From positions 62,001-126,000 of the forward strand of contig NZ_JAQSJE010000002.1 in assembly GCF_028649535.1 (NCBI RefSeq): a stretch of DNA of 64,000 nucleotides, written 5' to 3'. The translations under genes and the position numbers were made by a program. Below the pieces are notes generated by a model. That model was not told the DNA's origin, searched no databases, and worked only from the letters and a program-made list of their open reading frames with translations. This stretch comes from Mannheimia cairinae. GTDB taxonomy: Bacteria > Pseudomonadota > Gammaproteobacteria > Enterobacterales > Pasteurellaceae. Shown piece by piece: positions 10,047 through 19,539 of the stretch. Each line of letters starts with the position of its first letter. Position 1 is the stretch's first letter.

Positions 10047-10099
10047 TTGAATTATTTTTCTAAAATGCTATGATTTTGTACATCATTTGATATACAAAA
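10047..10099 (+). promoter_or_regulatory. dinJ-yafQ promoter with palindromic operator
   Basis: TTGAAT (10047-10052) and TATGAT (10069-10074) are 16 bases apart. They are followed by a 26-bp palindrome, 10074-10099, with one mismatch: arms TTTTGTA and TACAAAA around ATCA-TT-TGAT. The palindrome would cover the transcription start, as expected for autorepression by an antitoxin-toxin complex. Confidence 0.65.
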
Positions 10100-10109
10100 G
10101 AGGTGTTTT

Positions 10110-10376
10110 ATGGCAAATAGTGTATTAGTTAGTGCAAGAATCAGCCCGGAAATTAAGGAACAAGCTAGCGAAGTACTTGCTGGAATTGGTTTAACCGTAT
10201 CAGATGTAATGCGAATGACATTATCTAAAATTGCAACGGAAAAACGATTCCAATTTGATTATCAGCCCAACTTTGAAACAATAGAGGTGCTTAGAGCGGC
10301 TAAAGAAGGAAAAGAAACATTCAATTCTGCTCAAAATATCGCAGATTTAATGGGGCAACTTAATGCGAGAGATTAA
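10110..10376 (+). CDS. dinJ: Antitoxin of the RelB/DinJ family
   Basis: An 88-residue antitoxin. The N-terminal third, VLVSARISPEIKEQASEVLAGIGLTVSDVMRMTL, is the ribbon-helix-helix DNA-binding domain of RelB/DinJ proteins. The acidic, flexible C-terminus is expected to wrap the toxin. AGAGGTG precedes the start. The reading frame overlaps the toxin gene by 14 bases, which would couple their translation. It probably represses its own promoter through the palindrome just upstream. Confidence 0.9.
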   Translation: MANSVLVSARISPEIKEQASEVLAGIGLTVSDVMRMTLSKIATEKRFQFDYQPNFETIEVLRAAKEGKETFNSAQNIADLMGQLNARD

Positions 10377-10632
10377 GTATAGTAATGCTTTCAAGCGAGA
10401 TTATAAGAAATCTGCTACCGAAATCTTATCATCTGCGTTAATAGAGGCTCTATATTTTTTGATCAATGATAAACCGTTGCCTGAAAAATATTGCGATCAC
10501 GGTTTAACAGGTGAATGGAAAGGCTTTAGGGATTGCCATATTCAACCCGATTTAGTGCTGATTTATAGAAAAATTGGGAATGATAAGTTGGAACTCCTAC
10601 GCATAGGCAGTCATTCTAGTTTATTTGGTTAA
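10363..10632 (+). CDS. yafQ: YafQ-type mRNA interferase toxin
   Basis: An 89-residue ribosome-dependent endoribonuclease of the RelE/YafQ fold. Compared with E. coli YafQ the active-site neighbourhood is intact: CDHGLTGEWKGFRDCHIQPDLVLIYR in the middle and the C-terminal IGSHSSLFG with the catalytic histidine. Nothing suggests decay, so it should be active when free of antitoxin. It is the second gene of a two-gene operon, overlaps dinJ by 14 bases and ends in a bidirectional terminator shared with mutL. Confidence 0.92.
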   Translation: MREIKYSNAFKRDYKKSATEILSSALIEALYFLINDKPLPEKYCDHGLTGEWKGFRDCHIQPDLVLIYRKIGNDKLELLRIGSHSSLFG

Positions 10633-10659
10633 AAGGCGAGCTTAATTTTCGCCTTTTAA
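10629..10659. terminator. Bidirectional terminator between yafQ and mutL
   Basis: Perfect 11-bp stem TTAAAAGGCGA / TCGCCTTTTAA with A/T tails on both sides. It overlaps the yafQ stop codon. Confidence 0.75.
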
Positions 10660-10662
10660 CCT

Positions 10663-12573
10663 TTACAAATACTCCGAAAAATCCACCTCTTTTCTTATCT
10701 CTTCAATCTCTTTTTTGCCATTAGCATAACGTTCAATATCCGATAATAAAGCAACGGCTTCCGTTAGGGTACAAGCGGTTGGAATTTCGCATTTTTTTGC
10801 AAAAAATTCAGTTAAATCGACCGCTTGTTTTTCGTTAAAGAGTGCAAATAAAAGCTGTTGTAAGTTTTGCTCTCGCACGGCTTGTGGAACGGAAAGTACG
10901 GTTAGTCTTGTTTGTTCTTGCCAATGTTTTTCTGTGATTGAAAAGCCAAGCTCGGTAAGGCCTTTACGGTATTTTTGCCAATTTTCCGCTTGGGTTTCAT
11001 TAAGCGTGATGTTAAGTGGAATTAGCAACGCTTGCGATTGCCCTTTGCCGAGTTGATGGACAAATTTTAAGGTGGCTAATTTAGCTAGCGAAATTAAGTA
11101 GAAATTTTCGCCTTCTTTCAAAAGTACGGCTTGGTTTTTCACTATAGCAAGTGCCTGTGAGTGGTTGCTTGCAAGCGGTGTAATATTGCCTATTGTTTGC
11201 GAAATGGGTTCGCAAACCACTTCTGTTTGGGTTACTGTTTTTGGCTCAAAACCAGGTGTTTCCACTTTTATTGTTTCAGTTTTATTTGAGTGTAGATCTC
11301 CGCCTACCAATTCGTTATACCATTTTTGAGCCGATTTGCTGACGGTGTTTGAGCGTTCAAATTTCGGGGTAAATGAAGAAGATGAATGTGAACCCCGATT
11401 TGCATTTTTTTGCAAAAATTCGACCGCTTGTGGTTGCTCAAATAGTGGAGCATTGGCAAATACATTTTGCCCGGCGGCTTGGCGGTTGTTATCGGGCTGA
11501 TAGTTTGGAGCCGGCTCATTGAGTTCATTGGTTAAGCCTAAATCGGCTTGACCTTGCTGTAAGCTATTGCTCACACCTTGTAAAATAAAGTCGTGTACCA
11601 ATCTGCCTTGGTGGAAACGCACCTCGTGTTTGGCAGGGTGGACATTTACATCCACGTGGGTTGGGTCTAAATCTAAAAAGATCACAAATGCAGGGTAACT
11701 GCCCGATGGAATACTTTCGCCATAGGCTTGACGGATAGCGTGGTTGATGGTTTTATCTCGCATCATTCGCCCGTTTACATAGCTGTAACTTAAATCATTT
11801 TGCATTCGAGCCAAACGAGGCGAGCCAACCCAGCCGTGTAAATGTAAATCGCCGTGTTGCCAGTCGATATAAGTGGCGTGATCAATAAACTCATTGCCAC
11901 AAATTGCTGCGACCCGTTTTTGTTGCTGTTCCACAGAGTTATCCTGCACTTTGCGATATTGGCGAACGATTTTGTCGTTATGGGTAAGGGTAAAACTAAT
12001 GCTTGGTTTTGCCAACGCAATACGGCGAACTACTTCATCAATATGAGCAAATTCGGTTTTGTTGGTACGCAAAAACTTACGGCGAGCCGGGGTGTTGAAA
12101 AACAGGTTCGCCACTTCAATCGTGGTGCCGATAGGGTGAGAGGCCGGCTGAATTTCCACTTCCATTTCTCGCCCTTGAGCATAAGCCTGCCACGCTTCAT
12201 TTTGTTCTGCGGTGCGAGATGTGAGCGTTAAGCGTGAAACAGAGCTGATACTCGCCAATGCCTCGCCCCTAAATCCAAGGCTTAAAATAGATTCTAAATC
12301 TTCAAGGGTGCTGATTTTACTGGTAGCGTGGCGGGCAAGAGCAAGAGCCAAATCCTGCTTGGCAATGCCACAACCGTTATCCCGAATACGAATAAGCTGT
12401 GAGCCACCTTTTTCAATATCAATCTGAATATTATTCGCCCCCGCATCAAGGCTATTTTCAATTAACTCTTTTACTACCGAAGCAGGACGTTCCACCACCT
12501 CGCCGGCAGCGATTTGGTTAGCAAGTTGAGGAGGGAGGATATTGATTAAGTGTTTTTGGGATTGATTAGTCAT
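10663..12573 (-). CDS. mutL: DNA mismatch repair protein MutL
   Basis: Links MutS mismatch recognition to MutH incision and UvrD unwinding. The 636-residue protein has the GHKL ATPase domain at the N-terminus ([12 protein letters not shown] near residue 36, DNGCGI near 62, [10 protein letters not shown] near 100) and the conserved [15 protein letters not shown] near 315. A variable linker and a C-terminal dimerisation domain follow. The endonuclease motif DQHAxxExxxxE of MutH-less bacteria is not seen, as expected for a gammaproteobacterium. Three uptake sequences lie within the gene. It is divergent from proA. Confidence 0.96.
   Translation of the reverse strand: MTNQSQKHLINILPPQLANQIAAGEVVERPASVVKELIENSLDAGANNIQIDIEKGGSQLIRIRDNGCGIAKQDLALALARHATSKISTLEDLESILSLGFRGEALASISSVSRLTLTSRTAEQNEAWQAYAQGREMEVEIQPASHPIGTTIEVANLFFNTPARRKFLRTNKTEFAHIDEVVRRIALAKPSISFTLTHNDKIVRQYRKVQDNSVEQQQKRVAAICGNEFIDHATYIDWQHGDLHLHGWVGSPRLARMQNDLSYSYVNGRMMRDKTINHAIRQAYGESIPSGSYPAFVIFLDLDPTHVDVNVHPAKHEVRFHQGRLVHDFILQGVSNSLQQGQADLGLTNELNEPAPNYQPDNNRQAAGQNVFANAPLFEQPQAVEFLQKNANRGSHSSSSFTPKFERSNTVSKSAQKWYNELVGGDLHSNKTETIKVETPGFEPKTVTQTEVVCEPISQTIGNITPLASNHSQALAIVKNQAVLLKEGENFYLISLAKLATLKFVHQLGKGQSQALLIPLNITLNETQAENWQKYRKGLTELGFSITEKHWQEQTRLTVLSVPQAVREQNLQQLLFALFNEKQAVDLTEFFAKKCEIPTACTLTEAVALLSDIERYANGKKEIEEIRKEVDFSEYL
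10771..10779 (+). repeat. DNA uptake sequence, representative copy
   Basis: ACAAGCGGT, the 9-base uptake core of the A. pleuropneumoniae / Mannheimia clade. Inverted copies follow inside mutL at 10820-10828 and 11423-11431. Other copies are at 7754-7762, 24729-24737 and 24778-24786. Confidence 0.9.
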
Positions 12574-12615
12574 TTTTATTCTATGCCAAAAAGAAATAAG
12601 TGCTTATTAGTATTG

Positions 12616-12668
12616 CCGAGCACGGCAAGCCGTACTCGGTTAAGCATAATTCAGCCCCTTTGGGACTG
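12616..12668. repeat. Two adjacent hairpins in the mutL-proA intergenic region
   Basis: CCGAGCACGGC (12616-12626) and GCCGTACTCGG (12629-12639) form an 11-bp stem with one mismatch. CAGCCCC (12652-12658) and GGGACTG (12662-12668) form a second with one mismatch. The block is GC-rich compared with its surroundings and has no T-tail, so it is not an ordinary terminator. Confidence 0.5.
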
Positions 12669-12776
12669 GATTTTCATATTTCCCCATTTTATCTAATTTT
12701 CTTCCCTTTTGCATATTTCTTCACATAAAAGAAAATGGTAGATTATCGTTACTTTAATCAAAATGAGAATAAATTT

Positions 12777-14015
12777 ATGCAAATGATCGCTCTTGCCAAA
12801 CAAGCCAAAGCTGCGAGTTTTGAGTTAGCCCAATTTGGTACACGTCAGAAAAATCAAGCCTTATTAACCATTGCCGATAGCCTTGAGCAACGTGTAGAAG
12901 AAATTTTACAAGCCAATGCTAAAGATATTGAATTTGCGAAATCACAAGGGATTTCAGAGGCGATTATCGACCGTTTATTATTAACAACAACACGCTTAAA
13001 TGGTATTGCTAATGATGTGCGAAATGTTGCAAAACTAGCTGATCCGGTCGGGCAAGTGATTGATGGTGGTGTGTTAAATAGCGGTTTGAAAATTGAACGC
13101 CAACGAGTGCCATTAGGGGTAATTTTAACGATTTATGAAGCTCGCCCTAATGTAACTATTGATGTTGCCTCCCTTTGTTTAAAAACTGGGAATGCGGTTA
13201 TTTTGCGTGGTGGAAAAGAGACTAAATTTACCAATGCGGTGTTGGTTGATGTGGTACAAGATGCATTAGAAAAAGCAGGTTTACCAAAATTAGCAGTGCA
13301 GGCGGTAACAGATCCGGATCGTGCATTGTTGTTAGAACTACTCAAATTAGATCGCTATATAGATATGGTAATCCCTCGTGGAGGGGCAGGCTTGCATCAG
13401 TTCTGTAAGGAAAATTCGACTATTCCTGTGATTGTCGGCGGTATTGGAGTCTGCCATTTATTTGTGGAAAAAACGGCAGATCAAGAAAAATCGTTAGAGG
13501 TGATCGCCAATGCGAAAACGCAACGTCCAAGCACTTGTAATACCCTTGAAACCTTGCTTGTGGATAAAGCGATAGCGGTCGAATTTTTACCAAAACTTGC
13601 AAATAAAATGAAAGCGTTAGGGGTAACGATTCATAGTGATGATTTGCAAAAAACAGACGGAATCGAACCGCTTGATCAGGCAATGTTAAGCCAAGAGTGG
13701 CTTTCTCTTGATTTAAGTGTGGTGGTGGTTGAGGGCTTAAGCCAAGCGGTTGAACATATCCGCACCTATGGCTCACAACATTCGGAAGGGATCTTAACCT
13801 CCGACTACAAACTGGCTCGCCAATTTGTTCAGCAAGTGGATGCAGTGGCAGTTTACATTAACTCCAGCACACGTTTTACCGATGGTGGCGAATTCGGTTT
13901 AGGGGCAGAAGTAGCGGTTAGTACGCAAAAATTACACGCACGTGGCCCAATGGGACTTGAAGCATTAACTACCTATAAATGGGTGTGTGAAAGTGATTAT
14001 TTGGTAAGAGGATAA
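12777..14015 (+). CDS. proA: Gamma-glutamyl phosphate reductase
   Basis: Reduces gamma-glutamyl phosphate to glutamate semialdehyde in proline synthesis. The protein has the aldehyde-dehydrogenase fold. [27 protein letters not shown] is the nucleotide-binding segment, and [16 protein letters not shown] carries the catalytic cysteine. I chose the ATG at 12777 (412 residues, [14 protein letters not shown]) because it matches where the family begins. An in-frame ATG at 12735 would add 14 unusual residues and has no clear ribosome-binding site. yihY follows after one base, so the two are probably translated together. proB is not adjacent. Confidence 0.95.
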   Translation: MQMIALAKQAKAASFELAQFGTRQKNQALLTIADSLEQRVEEILQANAKDIEFAKSQGISEAIIDRLLLTTTRLNGIANDVRNVAKLADPVGQVIDGGVLNSGLKIERQRVPLGVILTIYEARPNVTIDVASLCLKTGNAVILRGGKETKFTNAVLVDVVQDALEKAGLPKLAVQAVTDPDRALLLELLKLDRYIDMVIPRGGAGLHQFCKENSTIPVIVGGIGVCHLFVEKTADQEKSLEVIANAKTQRPSTCNTLETLLVDKAIAVEFLPKLANKMKALGVTIHSDDLQKTDGIEPLDQAMLSQEWLSLDLSVVVVEGLSQAVEHIRTYGSQHSEGILTSDYKLARQFVQQVDAVAVYINSSTRFTDGGEFGLGAEVAVSTQKLHARGPMGLEALTTYKWVCESDYLVRG

Positions 14016-14016
14016 A

Positions 14017-14838
14017 ATGTTAAAGAAGTTTTGGGGATTTATTAAATTATTTGGTCAGCGTTACAACGAAAATAAAATTGCAATTTCAGCGGGTTATTTA
14101 ACTTATAGTACGATGTTAGCGATCGTACCATTGATTATGGTGCTGTTTTCTGTGTTTACTTTTTTTCCTATTTTTGATGAGGCAACCGAACAGCTAAAAG
14201 CCTTTATTTATGGAAACTTTGCACCGAATGCAGGGGATATGGTTTCGCATTATATTGAGCTATTTGTCAGTAACTCTAAAAGAATGGGGTTGATCAGTAT
14301 TATCGGTTTATTTGTTGTGGCAATTATGCTGATTAAAAGTATTGATGAAACGCTAAATACAATTTGGCATAACAGTCGCAAGCGGTCGGTTTTTATCTCT
14401 TTTTTACTTTATTTCTCGATTTTATTATTTGGACCGATTCTTGCCGGAGCAAGCATTGCGATTAGCACCTATGTAATGTCGTTGGCAATTTTTAATGAAA
14501 ATGGCATCTTGCCAGTAAGTCAGCACTTACTTGAATTTATGCCATTTTTCTTAATTTGGTTGCTGTTTTCATTGGTGTATAAATTTGTGCCGAATACCTT
14601 TGTGAAGTTTCAGCACGCAGCAATCGGTGCATTGTTAGCGGCTATTTTCTTTACCTTAGGAAAACAAGCCTTTATTTGGTATATCACGACTTTCCCTTCT
14701 TACCAAGCGATTTACGGAGCATTAGCAGTATTACCAATAATGATTGTGTGGATTCACTTGAGTTGGCAGGTTGTATTACTAGGCGGGCAATTTGCTGCGG
14801 TGTTAAAAGAAGTTGAAATGAATAAGGAGAAGATGTGA
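14017..14838 (+). CDS. yihY: YihY/BrkB family inner-membrane protein
   Basis: A 273-residue membrane protein of the YihY family (formerly annotated as ribonuclease BN or BrkB), function unsettled. Six or so hydrophobic helices are visible, with the family segments [21 protein letters not shown] at the start and [25 protein letters not shown] near the end. AGAGG precedes its start. It begins one base after proA and its stop overlaps the dtd start, giving a tight proA-yihY-dtd operon. The yihY-dtd pairing is common in Pasteurellaceae and enterics. Confidence 0.9.
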   Translation: MLKKFWGFIKLFGQRYNENKIAISAGYLTYSTMLAIVPLIMVLFSVFTFFPIFDEATEQLKAFIYGNFAPNAGDMVSHYIELFVSNSKRMGLISIIGLFVVAIMLIKSIDETLNTIWHNSRKRSVFISFLLYFSILLFGPILAGASIAISTYVMSLAIFNENGILPVSQHLLEFMPFFLIWLLFSLVYKFVPNTFVKFQHAAIGALLAAIFFTLGKQAFIWYITTFPSYQAIYGALAVLPIMIVWIHLSWQVVLLGGQFAAVLKEVEMNKEKM

Positions 14839-15269
14839 TAGGGTTAATCCAACGAGTAAAATGGGCAAAGGTTGAAGTTGCAAACCAAATAGTTGGCGAG
14901 ATAGAGCAAGGGCTACTTGTCTTACTCGGAGTTGAAAAAGAAGATGATGAAGCAAAGGCAGATAAACTGCTAGAAAAAGTGCTTAACTACCGTGTTTTTT
15001 CTGATGAAGAAGGAAAAATGAACTTAAATGTGCAACAAGCCGGTGGCAGTTTACTCGTTGTTTCGCAATTTACCTTAGCGGCCGATACCAACAAAGGCTT
15101 ACGCCCAAGTTTTTCAAAAGGGGCTAGTCCTGCAGAGGCGGAACGGTTGTATGATTATTTTAGCCAGCAATCCGTACAAAAAATAAACACTCAAACAGGG
15201 CAATTTGCCGCAGATATGCAAGTTAGCTTACAAAATGATGGGCCTGTCACGTTTTGGTTGCAGGTGTAA
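14835..15269 (+). CDS. dtd: D-aminoacyl-tRNA deacylase
   Basis: Removes D-amino acids and glycine mischarged on tRNA. At 144 residues it is full length. The two signature motifs are present: [17 protein letters not shown] (the SQxTL motif) and the C-terminal [11 protein letters not shown] (the GPVT loop that enforces chirality). It begins with GTG at 14835, overlapping the end of yihY by four bases behind AAGGAGAAG. An alternative ATG at 14833 is out of frame. It closes the proA-yihY-dtd operon. Confidence 0.95.
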   Translation: MIGLIQRVKWAKVEVANQIVGEIEQGLLVLLGVEKEDDEAKADKLLEKVLNYRVFSDEEGKMNLNVQQAGGSLLVVSQFTLAADTNKGLRPSFSKGASPAEAERLYDYFSQQSVQKINTQTGQFAADMQVSLQNDGPVTFWLQV

Positions 15270-15274
15270 AGAAT

Positions 15275-15300
15275 AAAAGACAGCATTCGCTGTCTTTTTT
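15275..15300. terminator. Bidirectional terminator between dtd and mutM
   Basis: A 10-bp perfect stem AAAAGACAGC / GCTGTCTTTT with a 4-base loop ATTC and T-tails for both convergent genes. Confidence 0.88.
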
Positions 15301-15301
15301 A

Positions 15302-16126
15302 TTACTTTGGAAGTTTTTGACATTTCGGGCAGAAATAAGTGTTACGTTGCCCAATAATTTTGGTTTCTATAAGTGTTCCGCAATCATTACATTCCTCGCC
15401 TTTTCGTCCGTACACTTGTAGCACTTGGGCGAAATAGCCGGGTTTACCATCGGGCTGAATAAAATCTTTTAGCGTTGTACCACCTTGAATAATGGCTTTA
15501 GTTAGCACTTCTTTAATGACTTTCACTAGGCGTTCACACTGTTTTTTTGTCAGATTTTGTGCGGCAAGTTCAGGGTGAATTCCTGCCATAAATAGGCTTT
15601 CGCAAGCGTAAATATTGCCGACTCCAACCACTATATCATTATTCATAATAAAGGTTTTACAGGCGGTGGTTTTTTTGCGACTTTTTGCAAACAGATAATC
15701 GCTGGTAAAGTTCTCAGAAAGTGGCTCAGGCCCAAGTTTCTGTAAAAGTTCGTGATTTTCTGCCTGTTCTGCCCATAGCCAGCAGCCAAATTTTCGAGGA
15801 TCGTTATAACGTAAAATGGTGCCATTTGCAGTAATAAGATCGACGTGGTCGTGTTTTCCTACCGTATTCTGTTGATTTGCCTGCAAAATACTTAAAGAGC
15901 CAGACATTCCCAAATGTACAATAATATCGCCTTGGTTGGTGCGAATAATCAGATATTTGGCTCGTCTATCTATGGCTTGAATGGTTGCATTTTGCATTGC
16001 CATAATTTCAGGGCTGACAACCCAACGCAACTTCGGTTGGCGGACAATAATCTGTTTGATTGTTTGCCCTACTAAGTAAGGTGAAACACCTCGCACGCTG
16101 GTTTCAACTTCGGGTAATTCAGGCAT
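15302..16126 (-). CDS. mutM: Formamidopyrimidine-DNA glycosylase
   Basis: Bifunctional glycosylase/AP lyase removing 8-oxoguanine and formamidopyrimidines. The mature N-terminus [12 protein letters not shown] supplies the catalytic Pro and Glu. Other landmarks are NDPRKFGCW, the helix-two-turn-helix segment [19 protein letters not shown], and the C-terminal zinc finger [25 protein letters not shown]. Length 274 residues is normal. Start preceded by AGGAGCAA. It is convergent with dtd and lies just downstream of brnQ, but a strong terminator separates them. Confidence 0.97.
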   Translation of the reverse strand: MPELPEVETSVRGVSPYLVGQTIKQIIVRQPKLRWVVSPEIMAMQNATIQAIDRRAKYLIIRTNQGDIIVHLGMSGSLSILQANQQNTVGKHDHVDLITANGTILRYNDPRKFGCWLWAEQAENHELLQKLGPEPLSENFTSDYLFAKSRKKTTACKTFIMNNDIVVGVGNIYACESLFMAGIHPELAAQNLTKKQCERLVKVIKEVLTKAIIQGGTTLKDFIQPDGKPGYFAQVLQVYGRKGEECNDCGTLIETKIIGQRNTYFCPKCQKLPK

Positions 16127-16135
16127 TTTTGCTCC

Positions 16136-16165
16136 TAAAAAATAGGCAGTGAATTCACTGCCTTA
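16136..16165 (-). terminator. Terminator after brnQ
   Basis: AGGCAGTGAATTCACTGCCT (16144-16163) is a perfect 20-bp palindrome. On the minus strand it is followed by a T-tract at 16142-16137. Confidence 0.85.
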
Positions 16166-16172
16166 AGATGAT

Positions 16173-17468
16173 TTATTGTTTTTTGCTTACAAATGGATGA
16201 AGAGCCACCCCTATCACACCACCTAAAAGTGCGAAAGGTAGCCATTCCATTGAATAAGGTTTTAATGGTAAATCTGCAGTAAAACCTGCACCTACAACAG
16301 AGGCTATTGAAATAATGGTAACTAAAAATAGCGATAGACGTTGTGCGGTAATCGGCAATTTAACAATTAAATTAACTAACAGCATTAAAATAATCGTCAT
16401 TGCAATAGGGTAAAGTACCAGTAATACAGGAATAGATTTACTAATCACTTCTTTTAACCCTTGATTTGCAATAATAAAGCTAATAACTGTAAATAAAATA
16501 ACATAAATTTTATACGAAATTTTAGGGAAAATATCATTGAAATATTCGCTTACAGAAACAGCAAGCCCTACAGCAGTTGTTAAACAAGCAAGCGAAACAA
16601 TAATGCCTAGCACGGCACGTCCTAATTCGCCAAAGGCTTCGGTTGTAATAGTGTTAAGAATATAGGTGCCTAGATCTAAATTTCTTTCGCTAATCATTGC
16701 CATTGTTTCTGCACTAATTTGCATATTATTTCCAATCCAGCCGAGTGCGATATAGATAAGACCAAGAGCCACTGCTGCAACAATAGCAGCCGTAATGGTT
16801 TGTCTTTGTAGAGCTGCTTGGCTAACACCTTTGCCTCGAATAGCGTGTAAGACAATTACTGAATAAGCTAATGATGCAAGTGCATCCATTGTTAAGTAGC
16901 CATCAATGACCCCTTTAAAGAAGTAAGACTGTTCGGTAATTGTGATTGGTGCTATTTCTTCTTCACCGGTTAAAATGGAGATAGAACGAATAACCAAGGC
17001 AATAATGGTAATGAGTAAGATAGGGGTTAAGACGGCTCCAATGCGATCAACGACTTTATTTGGATTAAGTGCTAACCATAATGTAAGCGAGAAATAAGCA
17101 AGGGTAAAAATCAGCATTGAGATTTGGCTAGCTTCGCTTAAAAAAGGCATTATAGCCATCTCATAGGCAGTTGCGGCAGTTCTTGGACCGGCAAAGAAAG
17201 GGCCTATTGCTAAATAAATCGAAACTAAAAAGGCAAGGGAGAACCAAGGATGAATTTTATCTAATGCCGATTTATAACCGCCATTATAAAAAGCACTCAC
17301 AATAATACCAAGTAATGGAAGCCCAACACCTGTTAAAACAAAGCCTGAAATAGCCGAAAAAAATTCAATACCACTTTCATAACCTAGTTTTGGTGGAAAA
17401 ATTAGATTTCCAGCTCCAAAAAAGATAGCAAACAGCAAAAAGCCGACTACAAAAGTATTTTTAGTCAT
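16173..17468 (-). CDS. brnQ: Branched-chain amino acid:cation symporter
   Basis: Inner-membrane carrier for leucine, isoleucine and valine (LIVCS/BrnQ family). The N-terminal VGFLLFAIFFGAGNLIFPPKLG is diagnostic, and about twelve hydrophobic helices follow through residue 425. I start at the ATG at 17468 (MTKNTFVVG). A TTG at 17480 in the same frame would add only four residues and has no better ribosome-binding site. Transcribed alone, it ends at a perfect palindromic terminator. Confidence 0.93.
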   Translation of the reverse strand: MTKNTFVVGFLLFAIFFGAGNLIFPPKLGYESGIEFFSAISGFVLTGVGLPLLGIIVSAFYNGGYKSALDKIHPWFSLAFLVSIYLAIGPFFAGPRTAATAYEMAIMPFLSEASQISMLIFTLAYFSLTLWLALNPNKVVDRIGAVLTPILLITIIALVIRSISILTGEEEIAPITITEQSYFFKGVIDGYLTMDALASLAYSVIVLHAIRGKGVSQAALQRQTITAAIVAAVALGLIYIALGWIGNNMQISAETMAMISERNLDLGTYILNTITTEAFGELGRAVLGIIVSLACLTTAVGLAVSVSEYFNDIFPKISYKIYVILFTVISFIIANQGLKEVISKSIPVLLVLYPIAMTIILMLLVNLIVKLPITAQRLSLFLVTIISIASVVGAGFTADLPLKPYSMEWLPFALLGGVIGVALHPFVSKKQ

Positions 17469-17582
17469 AAACACACACAATATTGAAAATAGAGTTCTTA
17501 AAAAGAACGAAAAAAAGAAAGGCTAGATTTTGCCATATTTGCAAAATTCTTGCAAAAAAAGACCGCTTGTAGTTGCTAATTT

Positions 17583-17612
17583 ATAAAAAAAGCCAGAAAA
17601 AATTCTGGCTTT
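17583..17612 (-). terminator. Terminator after ggt
   Basis: A 10-bp stem AAAGCCAGAA / TTCTGGCTTT (17589-17612). Read on the minus strand it is followed by a T-rich tract at 17590-17583. Confidence 0.85.
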
Positions 17613-17623
17613 TAATGGAAATT

Positions 17624-19375
17624 TTAATAACCAACGGTTTTACCTTCAGGATTGCGAGGGTCAGAATAACCATAGAAACCATTATCTTTGGCTTGGATGA
17701 TTTGAACCCTCCCCATTGTTGCTTTTTCACTAATTTTATGCCCTTTATCTTTTAAGATTGATAGCGTATCTGGGCTTAAGCCTTCTTCTACCCGTAATTC
17801 ATCAGGCAACCACTGGTGATGCACCCTTGGAGCAACAATCGCTTCAGCAGGGTTCATTTTGTGATCAATCGTATTGATGATGGTTTGTAAAACAGTTGTA
17901 ATGATACGAGCTCCACCAGGGCTACCTGTTACAAGCCACGGTTTATCATCTTTCATCACGATTGTTGGTGTCATTGATGAGAGTGGACGTTTTTTGGCTT
18001 CAATCGCATTCGCATCTCCCCCAATCAAACCAAAGGCATTTGCAACGCCAGGTTTTGCTGAGAAGTCATCCATTTCATTATTTAGAAGAATACCCGTACC
18101 TTCTGCCACAATGCCACTTCCAAAATTTAGGTTAAGTGTGTAGGTAACTGCAACCGCATTGCCTTGATTATCCATAACAGAGTAGTGGGTTGTTTGATCG
18201 CTTTCATAAGGGTGCGGGGCCCCTGGCTTGATTTGATCTGAGCTTTTTGCTCGAGCTTCATCAATTCCTTGAGCGAGTTCATCAGCGTATTTTTTGGAAG
18301 TTAGCCCTTGTGCCGGGATTTTTACAAAGTCAGGATCGCCTAAATATTCTGAACGATCGGCATAAGCGAGTTTCATCGACTCAGCTAAATAGTGAATACT
18401 TTTAGCACTGTTAATACCATATTCAGCTAATGGGTAACGTTCTAAAAGATTAAGAATTTGGACAAGGTGAATACCGCCAGAACTAGGTGGTGGCATTGTT
18501 ACAACTTTATAACCTCTATATTCCCCTTCAATTGGTTTTCGCTCAACGACTTGATAATTTTTCATATCTTCTAAGCTAATAAGACCGTTGTGTTTTTCCA
18601 TTTCAGTAACAATTTTCTGGGCAATATCGCCTTCATAGAAGGCTTTAGCTCCACCTTCAGCGATTTTTTTAAGAGAAATAGCAAGATCTTTCTGTACTAA
18701 TGTTTCTCCTTCTGCAAAAGGTCGCTCGCCATTGAAGAAGATAGCTTTGCTACTTTCCCATTTAGCTAAGTTATCAGCTTCTTTTTTCAATGTGGTTGCT
18801 AAAGCAGGCCCAACTTTGAAACCTTCTTCGGCAAGCTTAATGGCTGGGGAAATAACTTTCTCTAATGGTAAACTTCCCCATTTTTTTAAGGCATATTCCA
18901 TACCAGCAACAGTCCCTGGTACACCAACTGCTAAATGCGTATAGAGCGAGTGTCCATCAATAACGTTACCTTCTTTATCTAGGTACATATTTCGGCTTGC
19001 TTTTAATGGAGCCATTTCACGAAAATCTAGAGTGACATTTTGTCCTGTTTTGGCATCGTGTAGAACCATAAAACCACCGCCGCCAATATTTCCTGCATTT
19101 GGTAAAACAACCGCTAATGCAAAACCAACAGCAACGGCCGCATCTATTGCGTTTCCACCTTCCTGCAAAATAGCTAGGCCAACTTCTGAAGCTAATGCTT
19201 GCTCACTTGCAACCATTCCGTTTTTAGCAAAAACAGGATGAAAAATATCTTTACTAGTATCGTAGCGAACGGCTGCTTGTTCTGCCGCCGCTGTTGTGGT
19301 CACAGTTTGAGGATTAGCCCAAGCATTTCCAAATGCCAATGAAAGAGTTAATAAGCTTAGGATATGTTTCTTCAT
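17624..19375 (-). CDS. ggt: Gamma-glutamyltranspeptidase precursor
   Basis: Periplasmic enzyme that cleaves or transfers the gamma-glutamyl group of glutathione. A signal peptide covers roughly residues 1-20 (MKKHILSLLTLSLAFGNAWA). The proenzyme should self-cleave before the nucleophilic threonine in SDQTTHYSVMDNQG, near residue 390, to give large and small subunits. Other family marks are GGNAIDAAVAVGFALAVVLPNAGNIGGGGF near 55-85 and the substrate loop MTPTIVMKDDKPWLVTGSPGG. The 583-residue length fits. AAAGGAG precedes the ATG. It is monocistronic. Confidence 0.96.
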   Translation of the reverse strand: MKKHILSLLTLSLAFGNAWANPQTVTTTAAAEQAAVRYDTSKDIFHPVFAKNGMVASEQALASEVGLAILQEGGNAIDAAVAVGFALAVVLPNAGNIGGGGFMVLHDAKTGQNVTLDFREMAPLKASRNMYLDKEGNVIDGHSLYTHLAVGVPGTVAGMEYALKKWGSLPLEKVISPAIKLAEEGFKVGPALATTLKKEADNLAKWESSKAIFFNGERPFAEGETLVQKDLAISLKKIAEGGAKAFYEGDIAQKIVTEMEKHNGLISLEDMKNYQVVERKPIEGEYRGYKVVTMPPPSSGGIHLVQILNLLERYPLAEYGINSAKSIHYLAESMKLAYADRSEYLGDPDFVKIPAQGLTSKKYADELAQGIDEARAKSSDQIKPGAPHPYESDQTTHYSVMDNQGNAVAVTYTLNLNFGSGIVAEGTGILLNNEMDDFSAKPGVANAFGLIGGDANAIEAKKRPLSSMTPTIVMKDDKPWLVTGSPGGARIITTVLQTIINTIDHKMNPAEAIVAPRVHHQWLPDELRVEEGLSPDTLSILKDKGHKISEKATMGRVQIIQAKDNGFYGYSDPRNPEGKTVGY

Positions 19376-19484
19376 AGATTCTCCTTTTCTTGAAATATAA
19401 AAAATTTACCTATGCAAAATACTTTTAGCATTATTTATTTTTATTTGTCAAATAAAAGTAATTAATAAGTTGCAAATTTGTAAG

Positions 19485-19520
19485 AAAAAAGCCTCTTGCT
19501 AAAGCAATAGCAAGAGGCTT
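19485..19520 (-). terminator. Terminator after fabG
   Basis: A 13-bp perfect stem (AAGCCTCTTGCTA at 19489-19501 with TAGCAAGAGGCTT at 19508-19520). Six T residues follow on the minus strand. Confidence 0.9.
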
Positions 19521-19539
19521 GAGGGGATCCTATGTAGGA

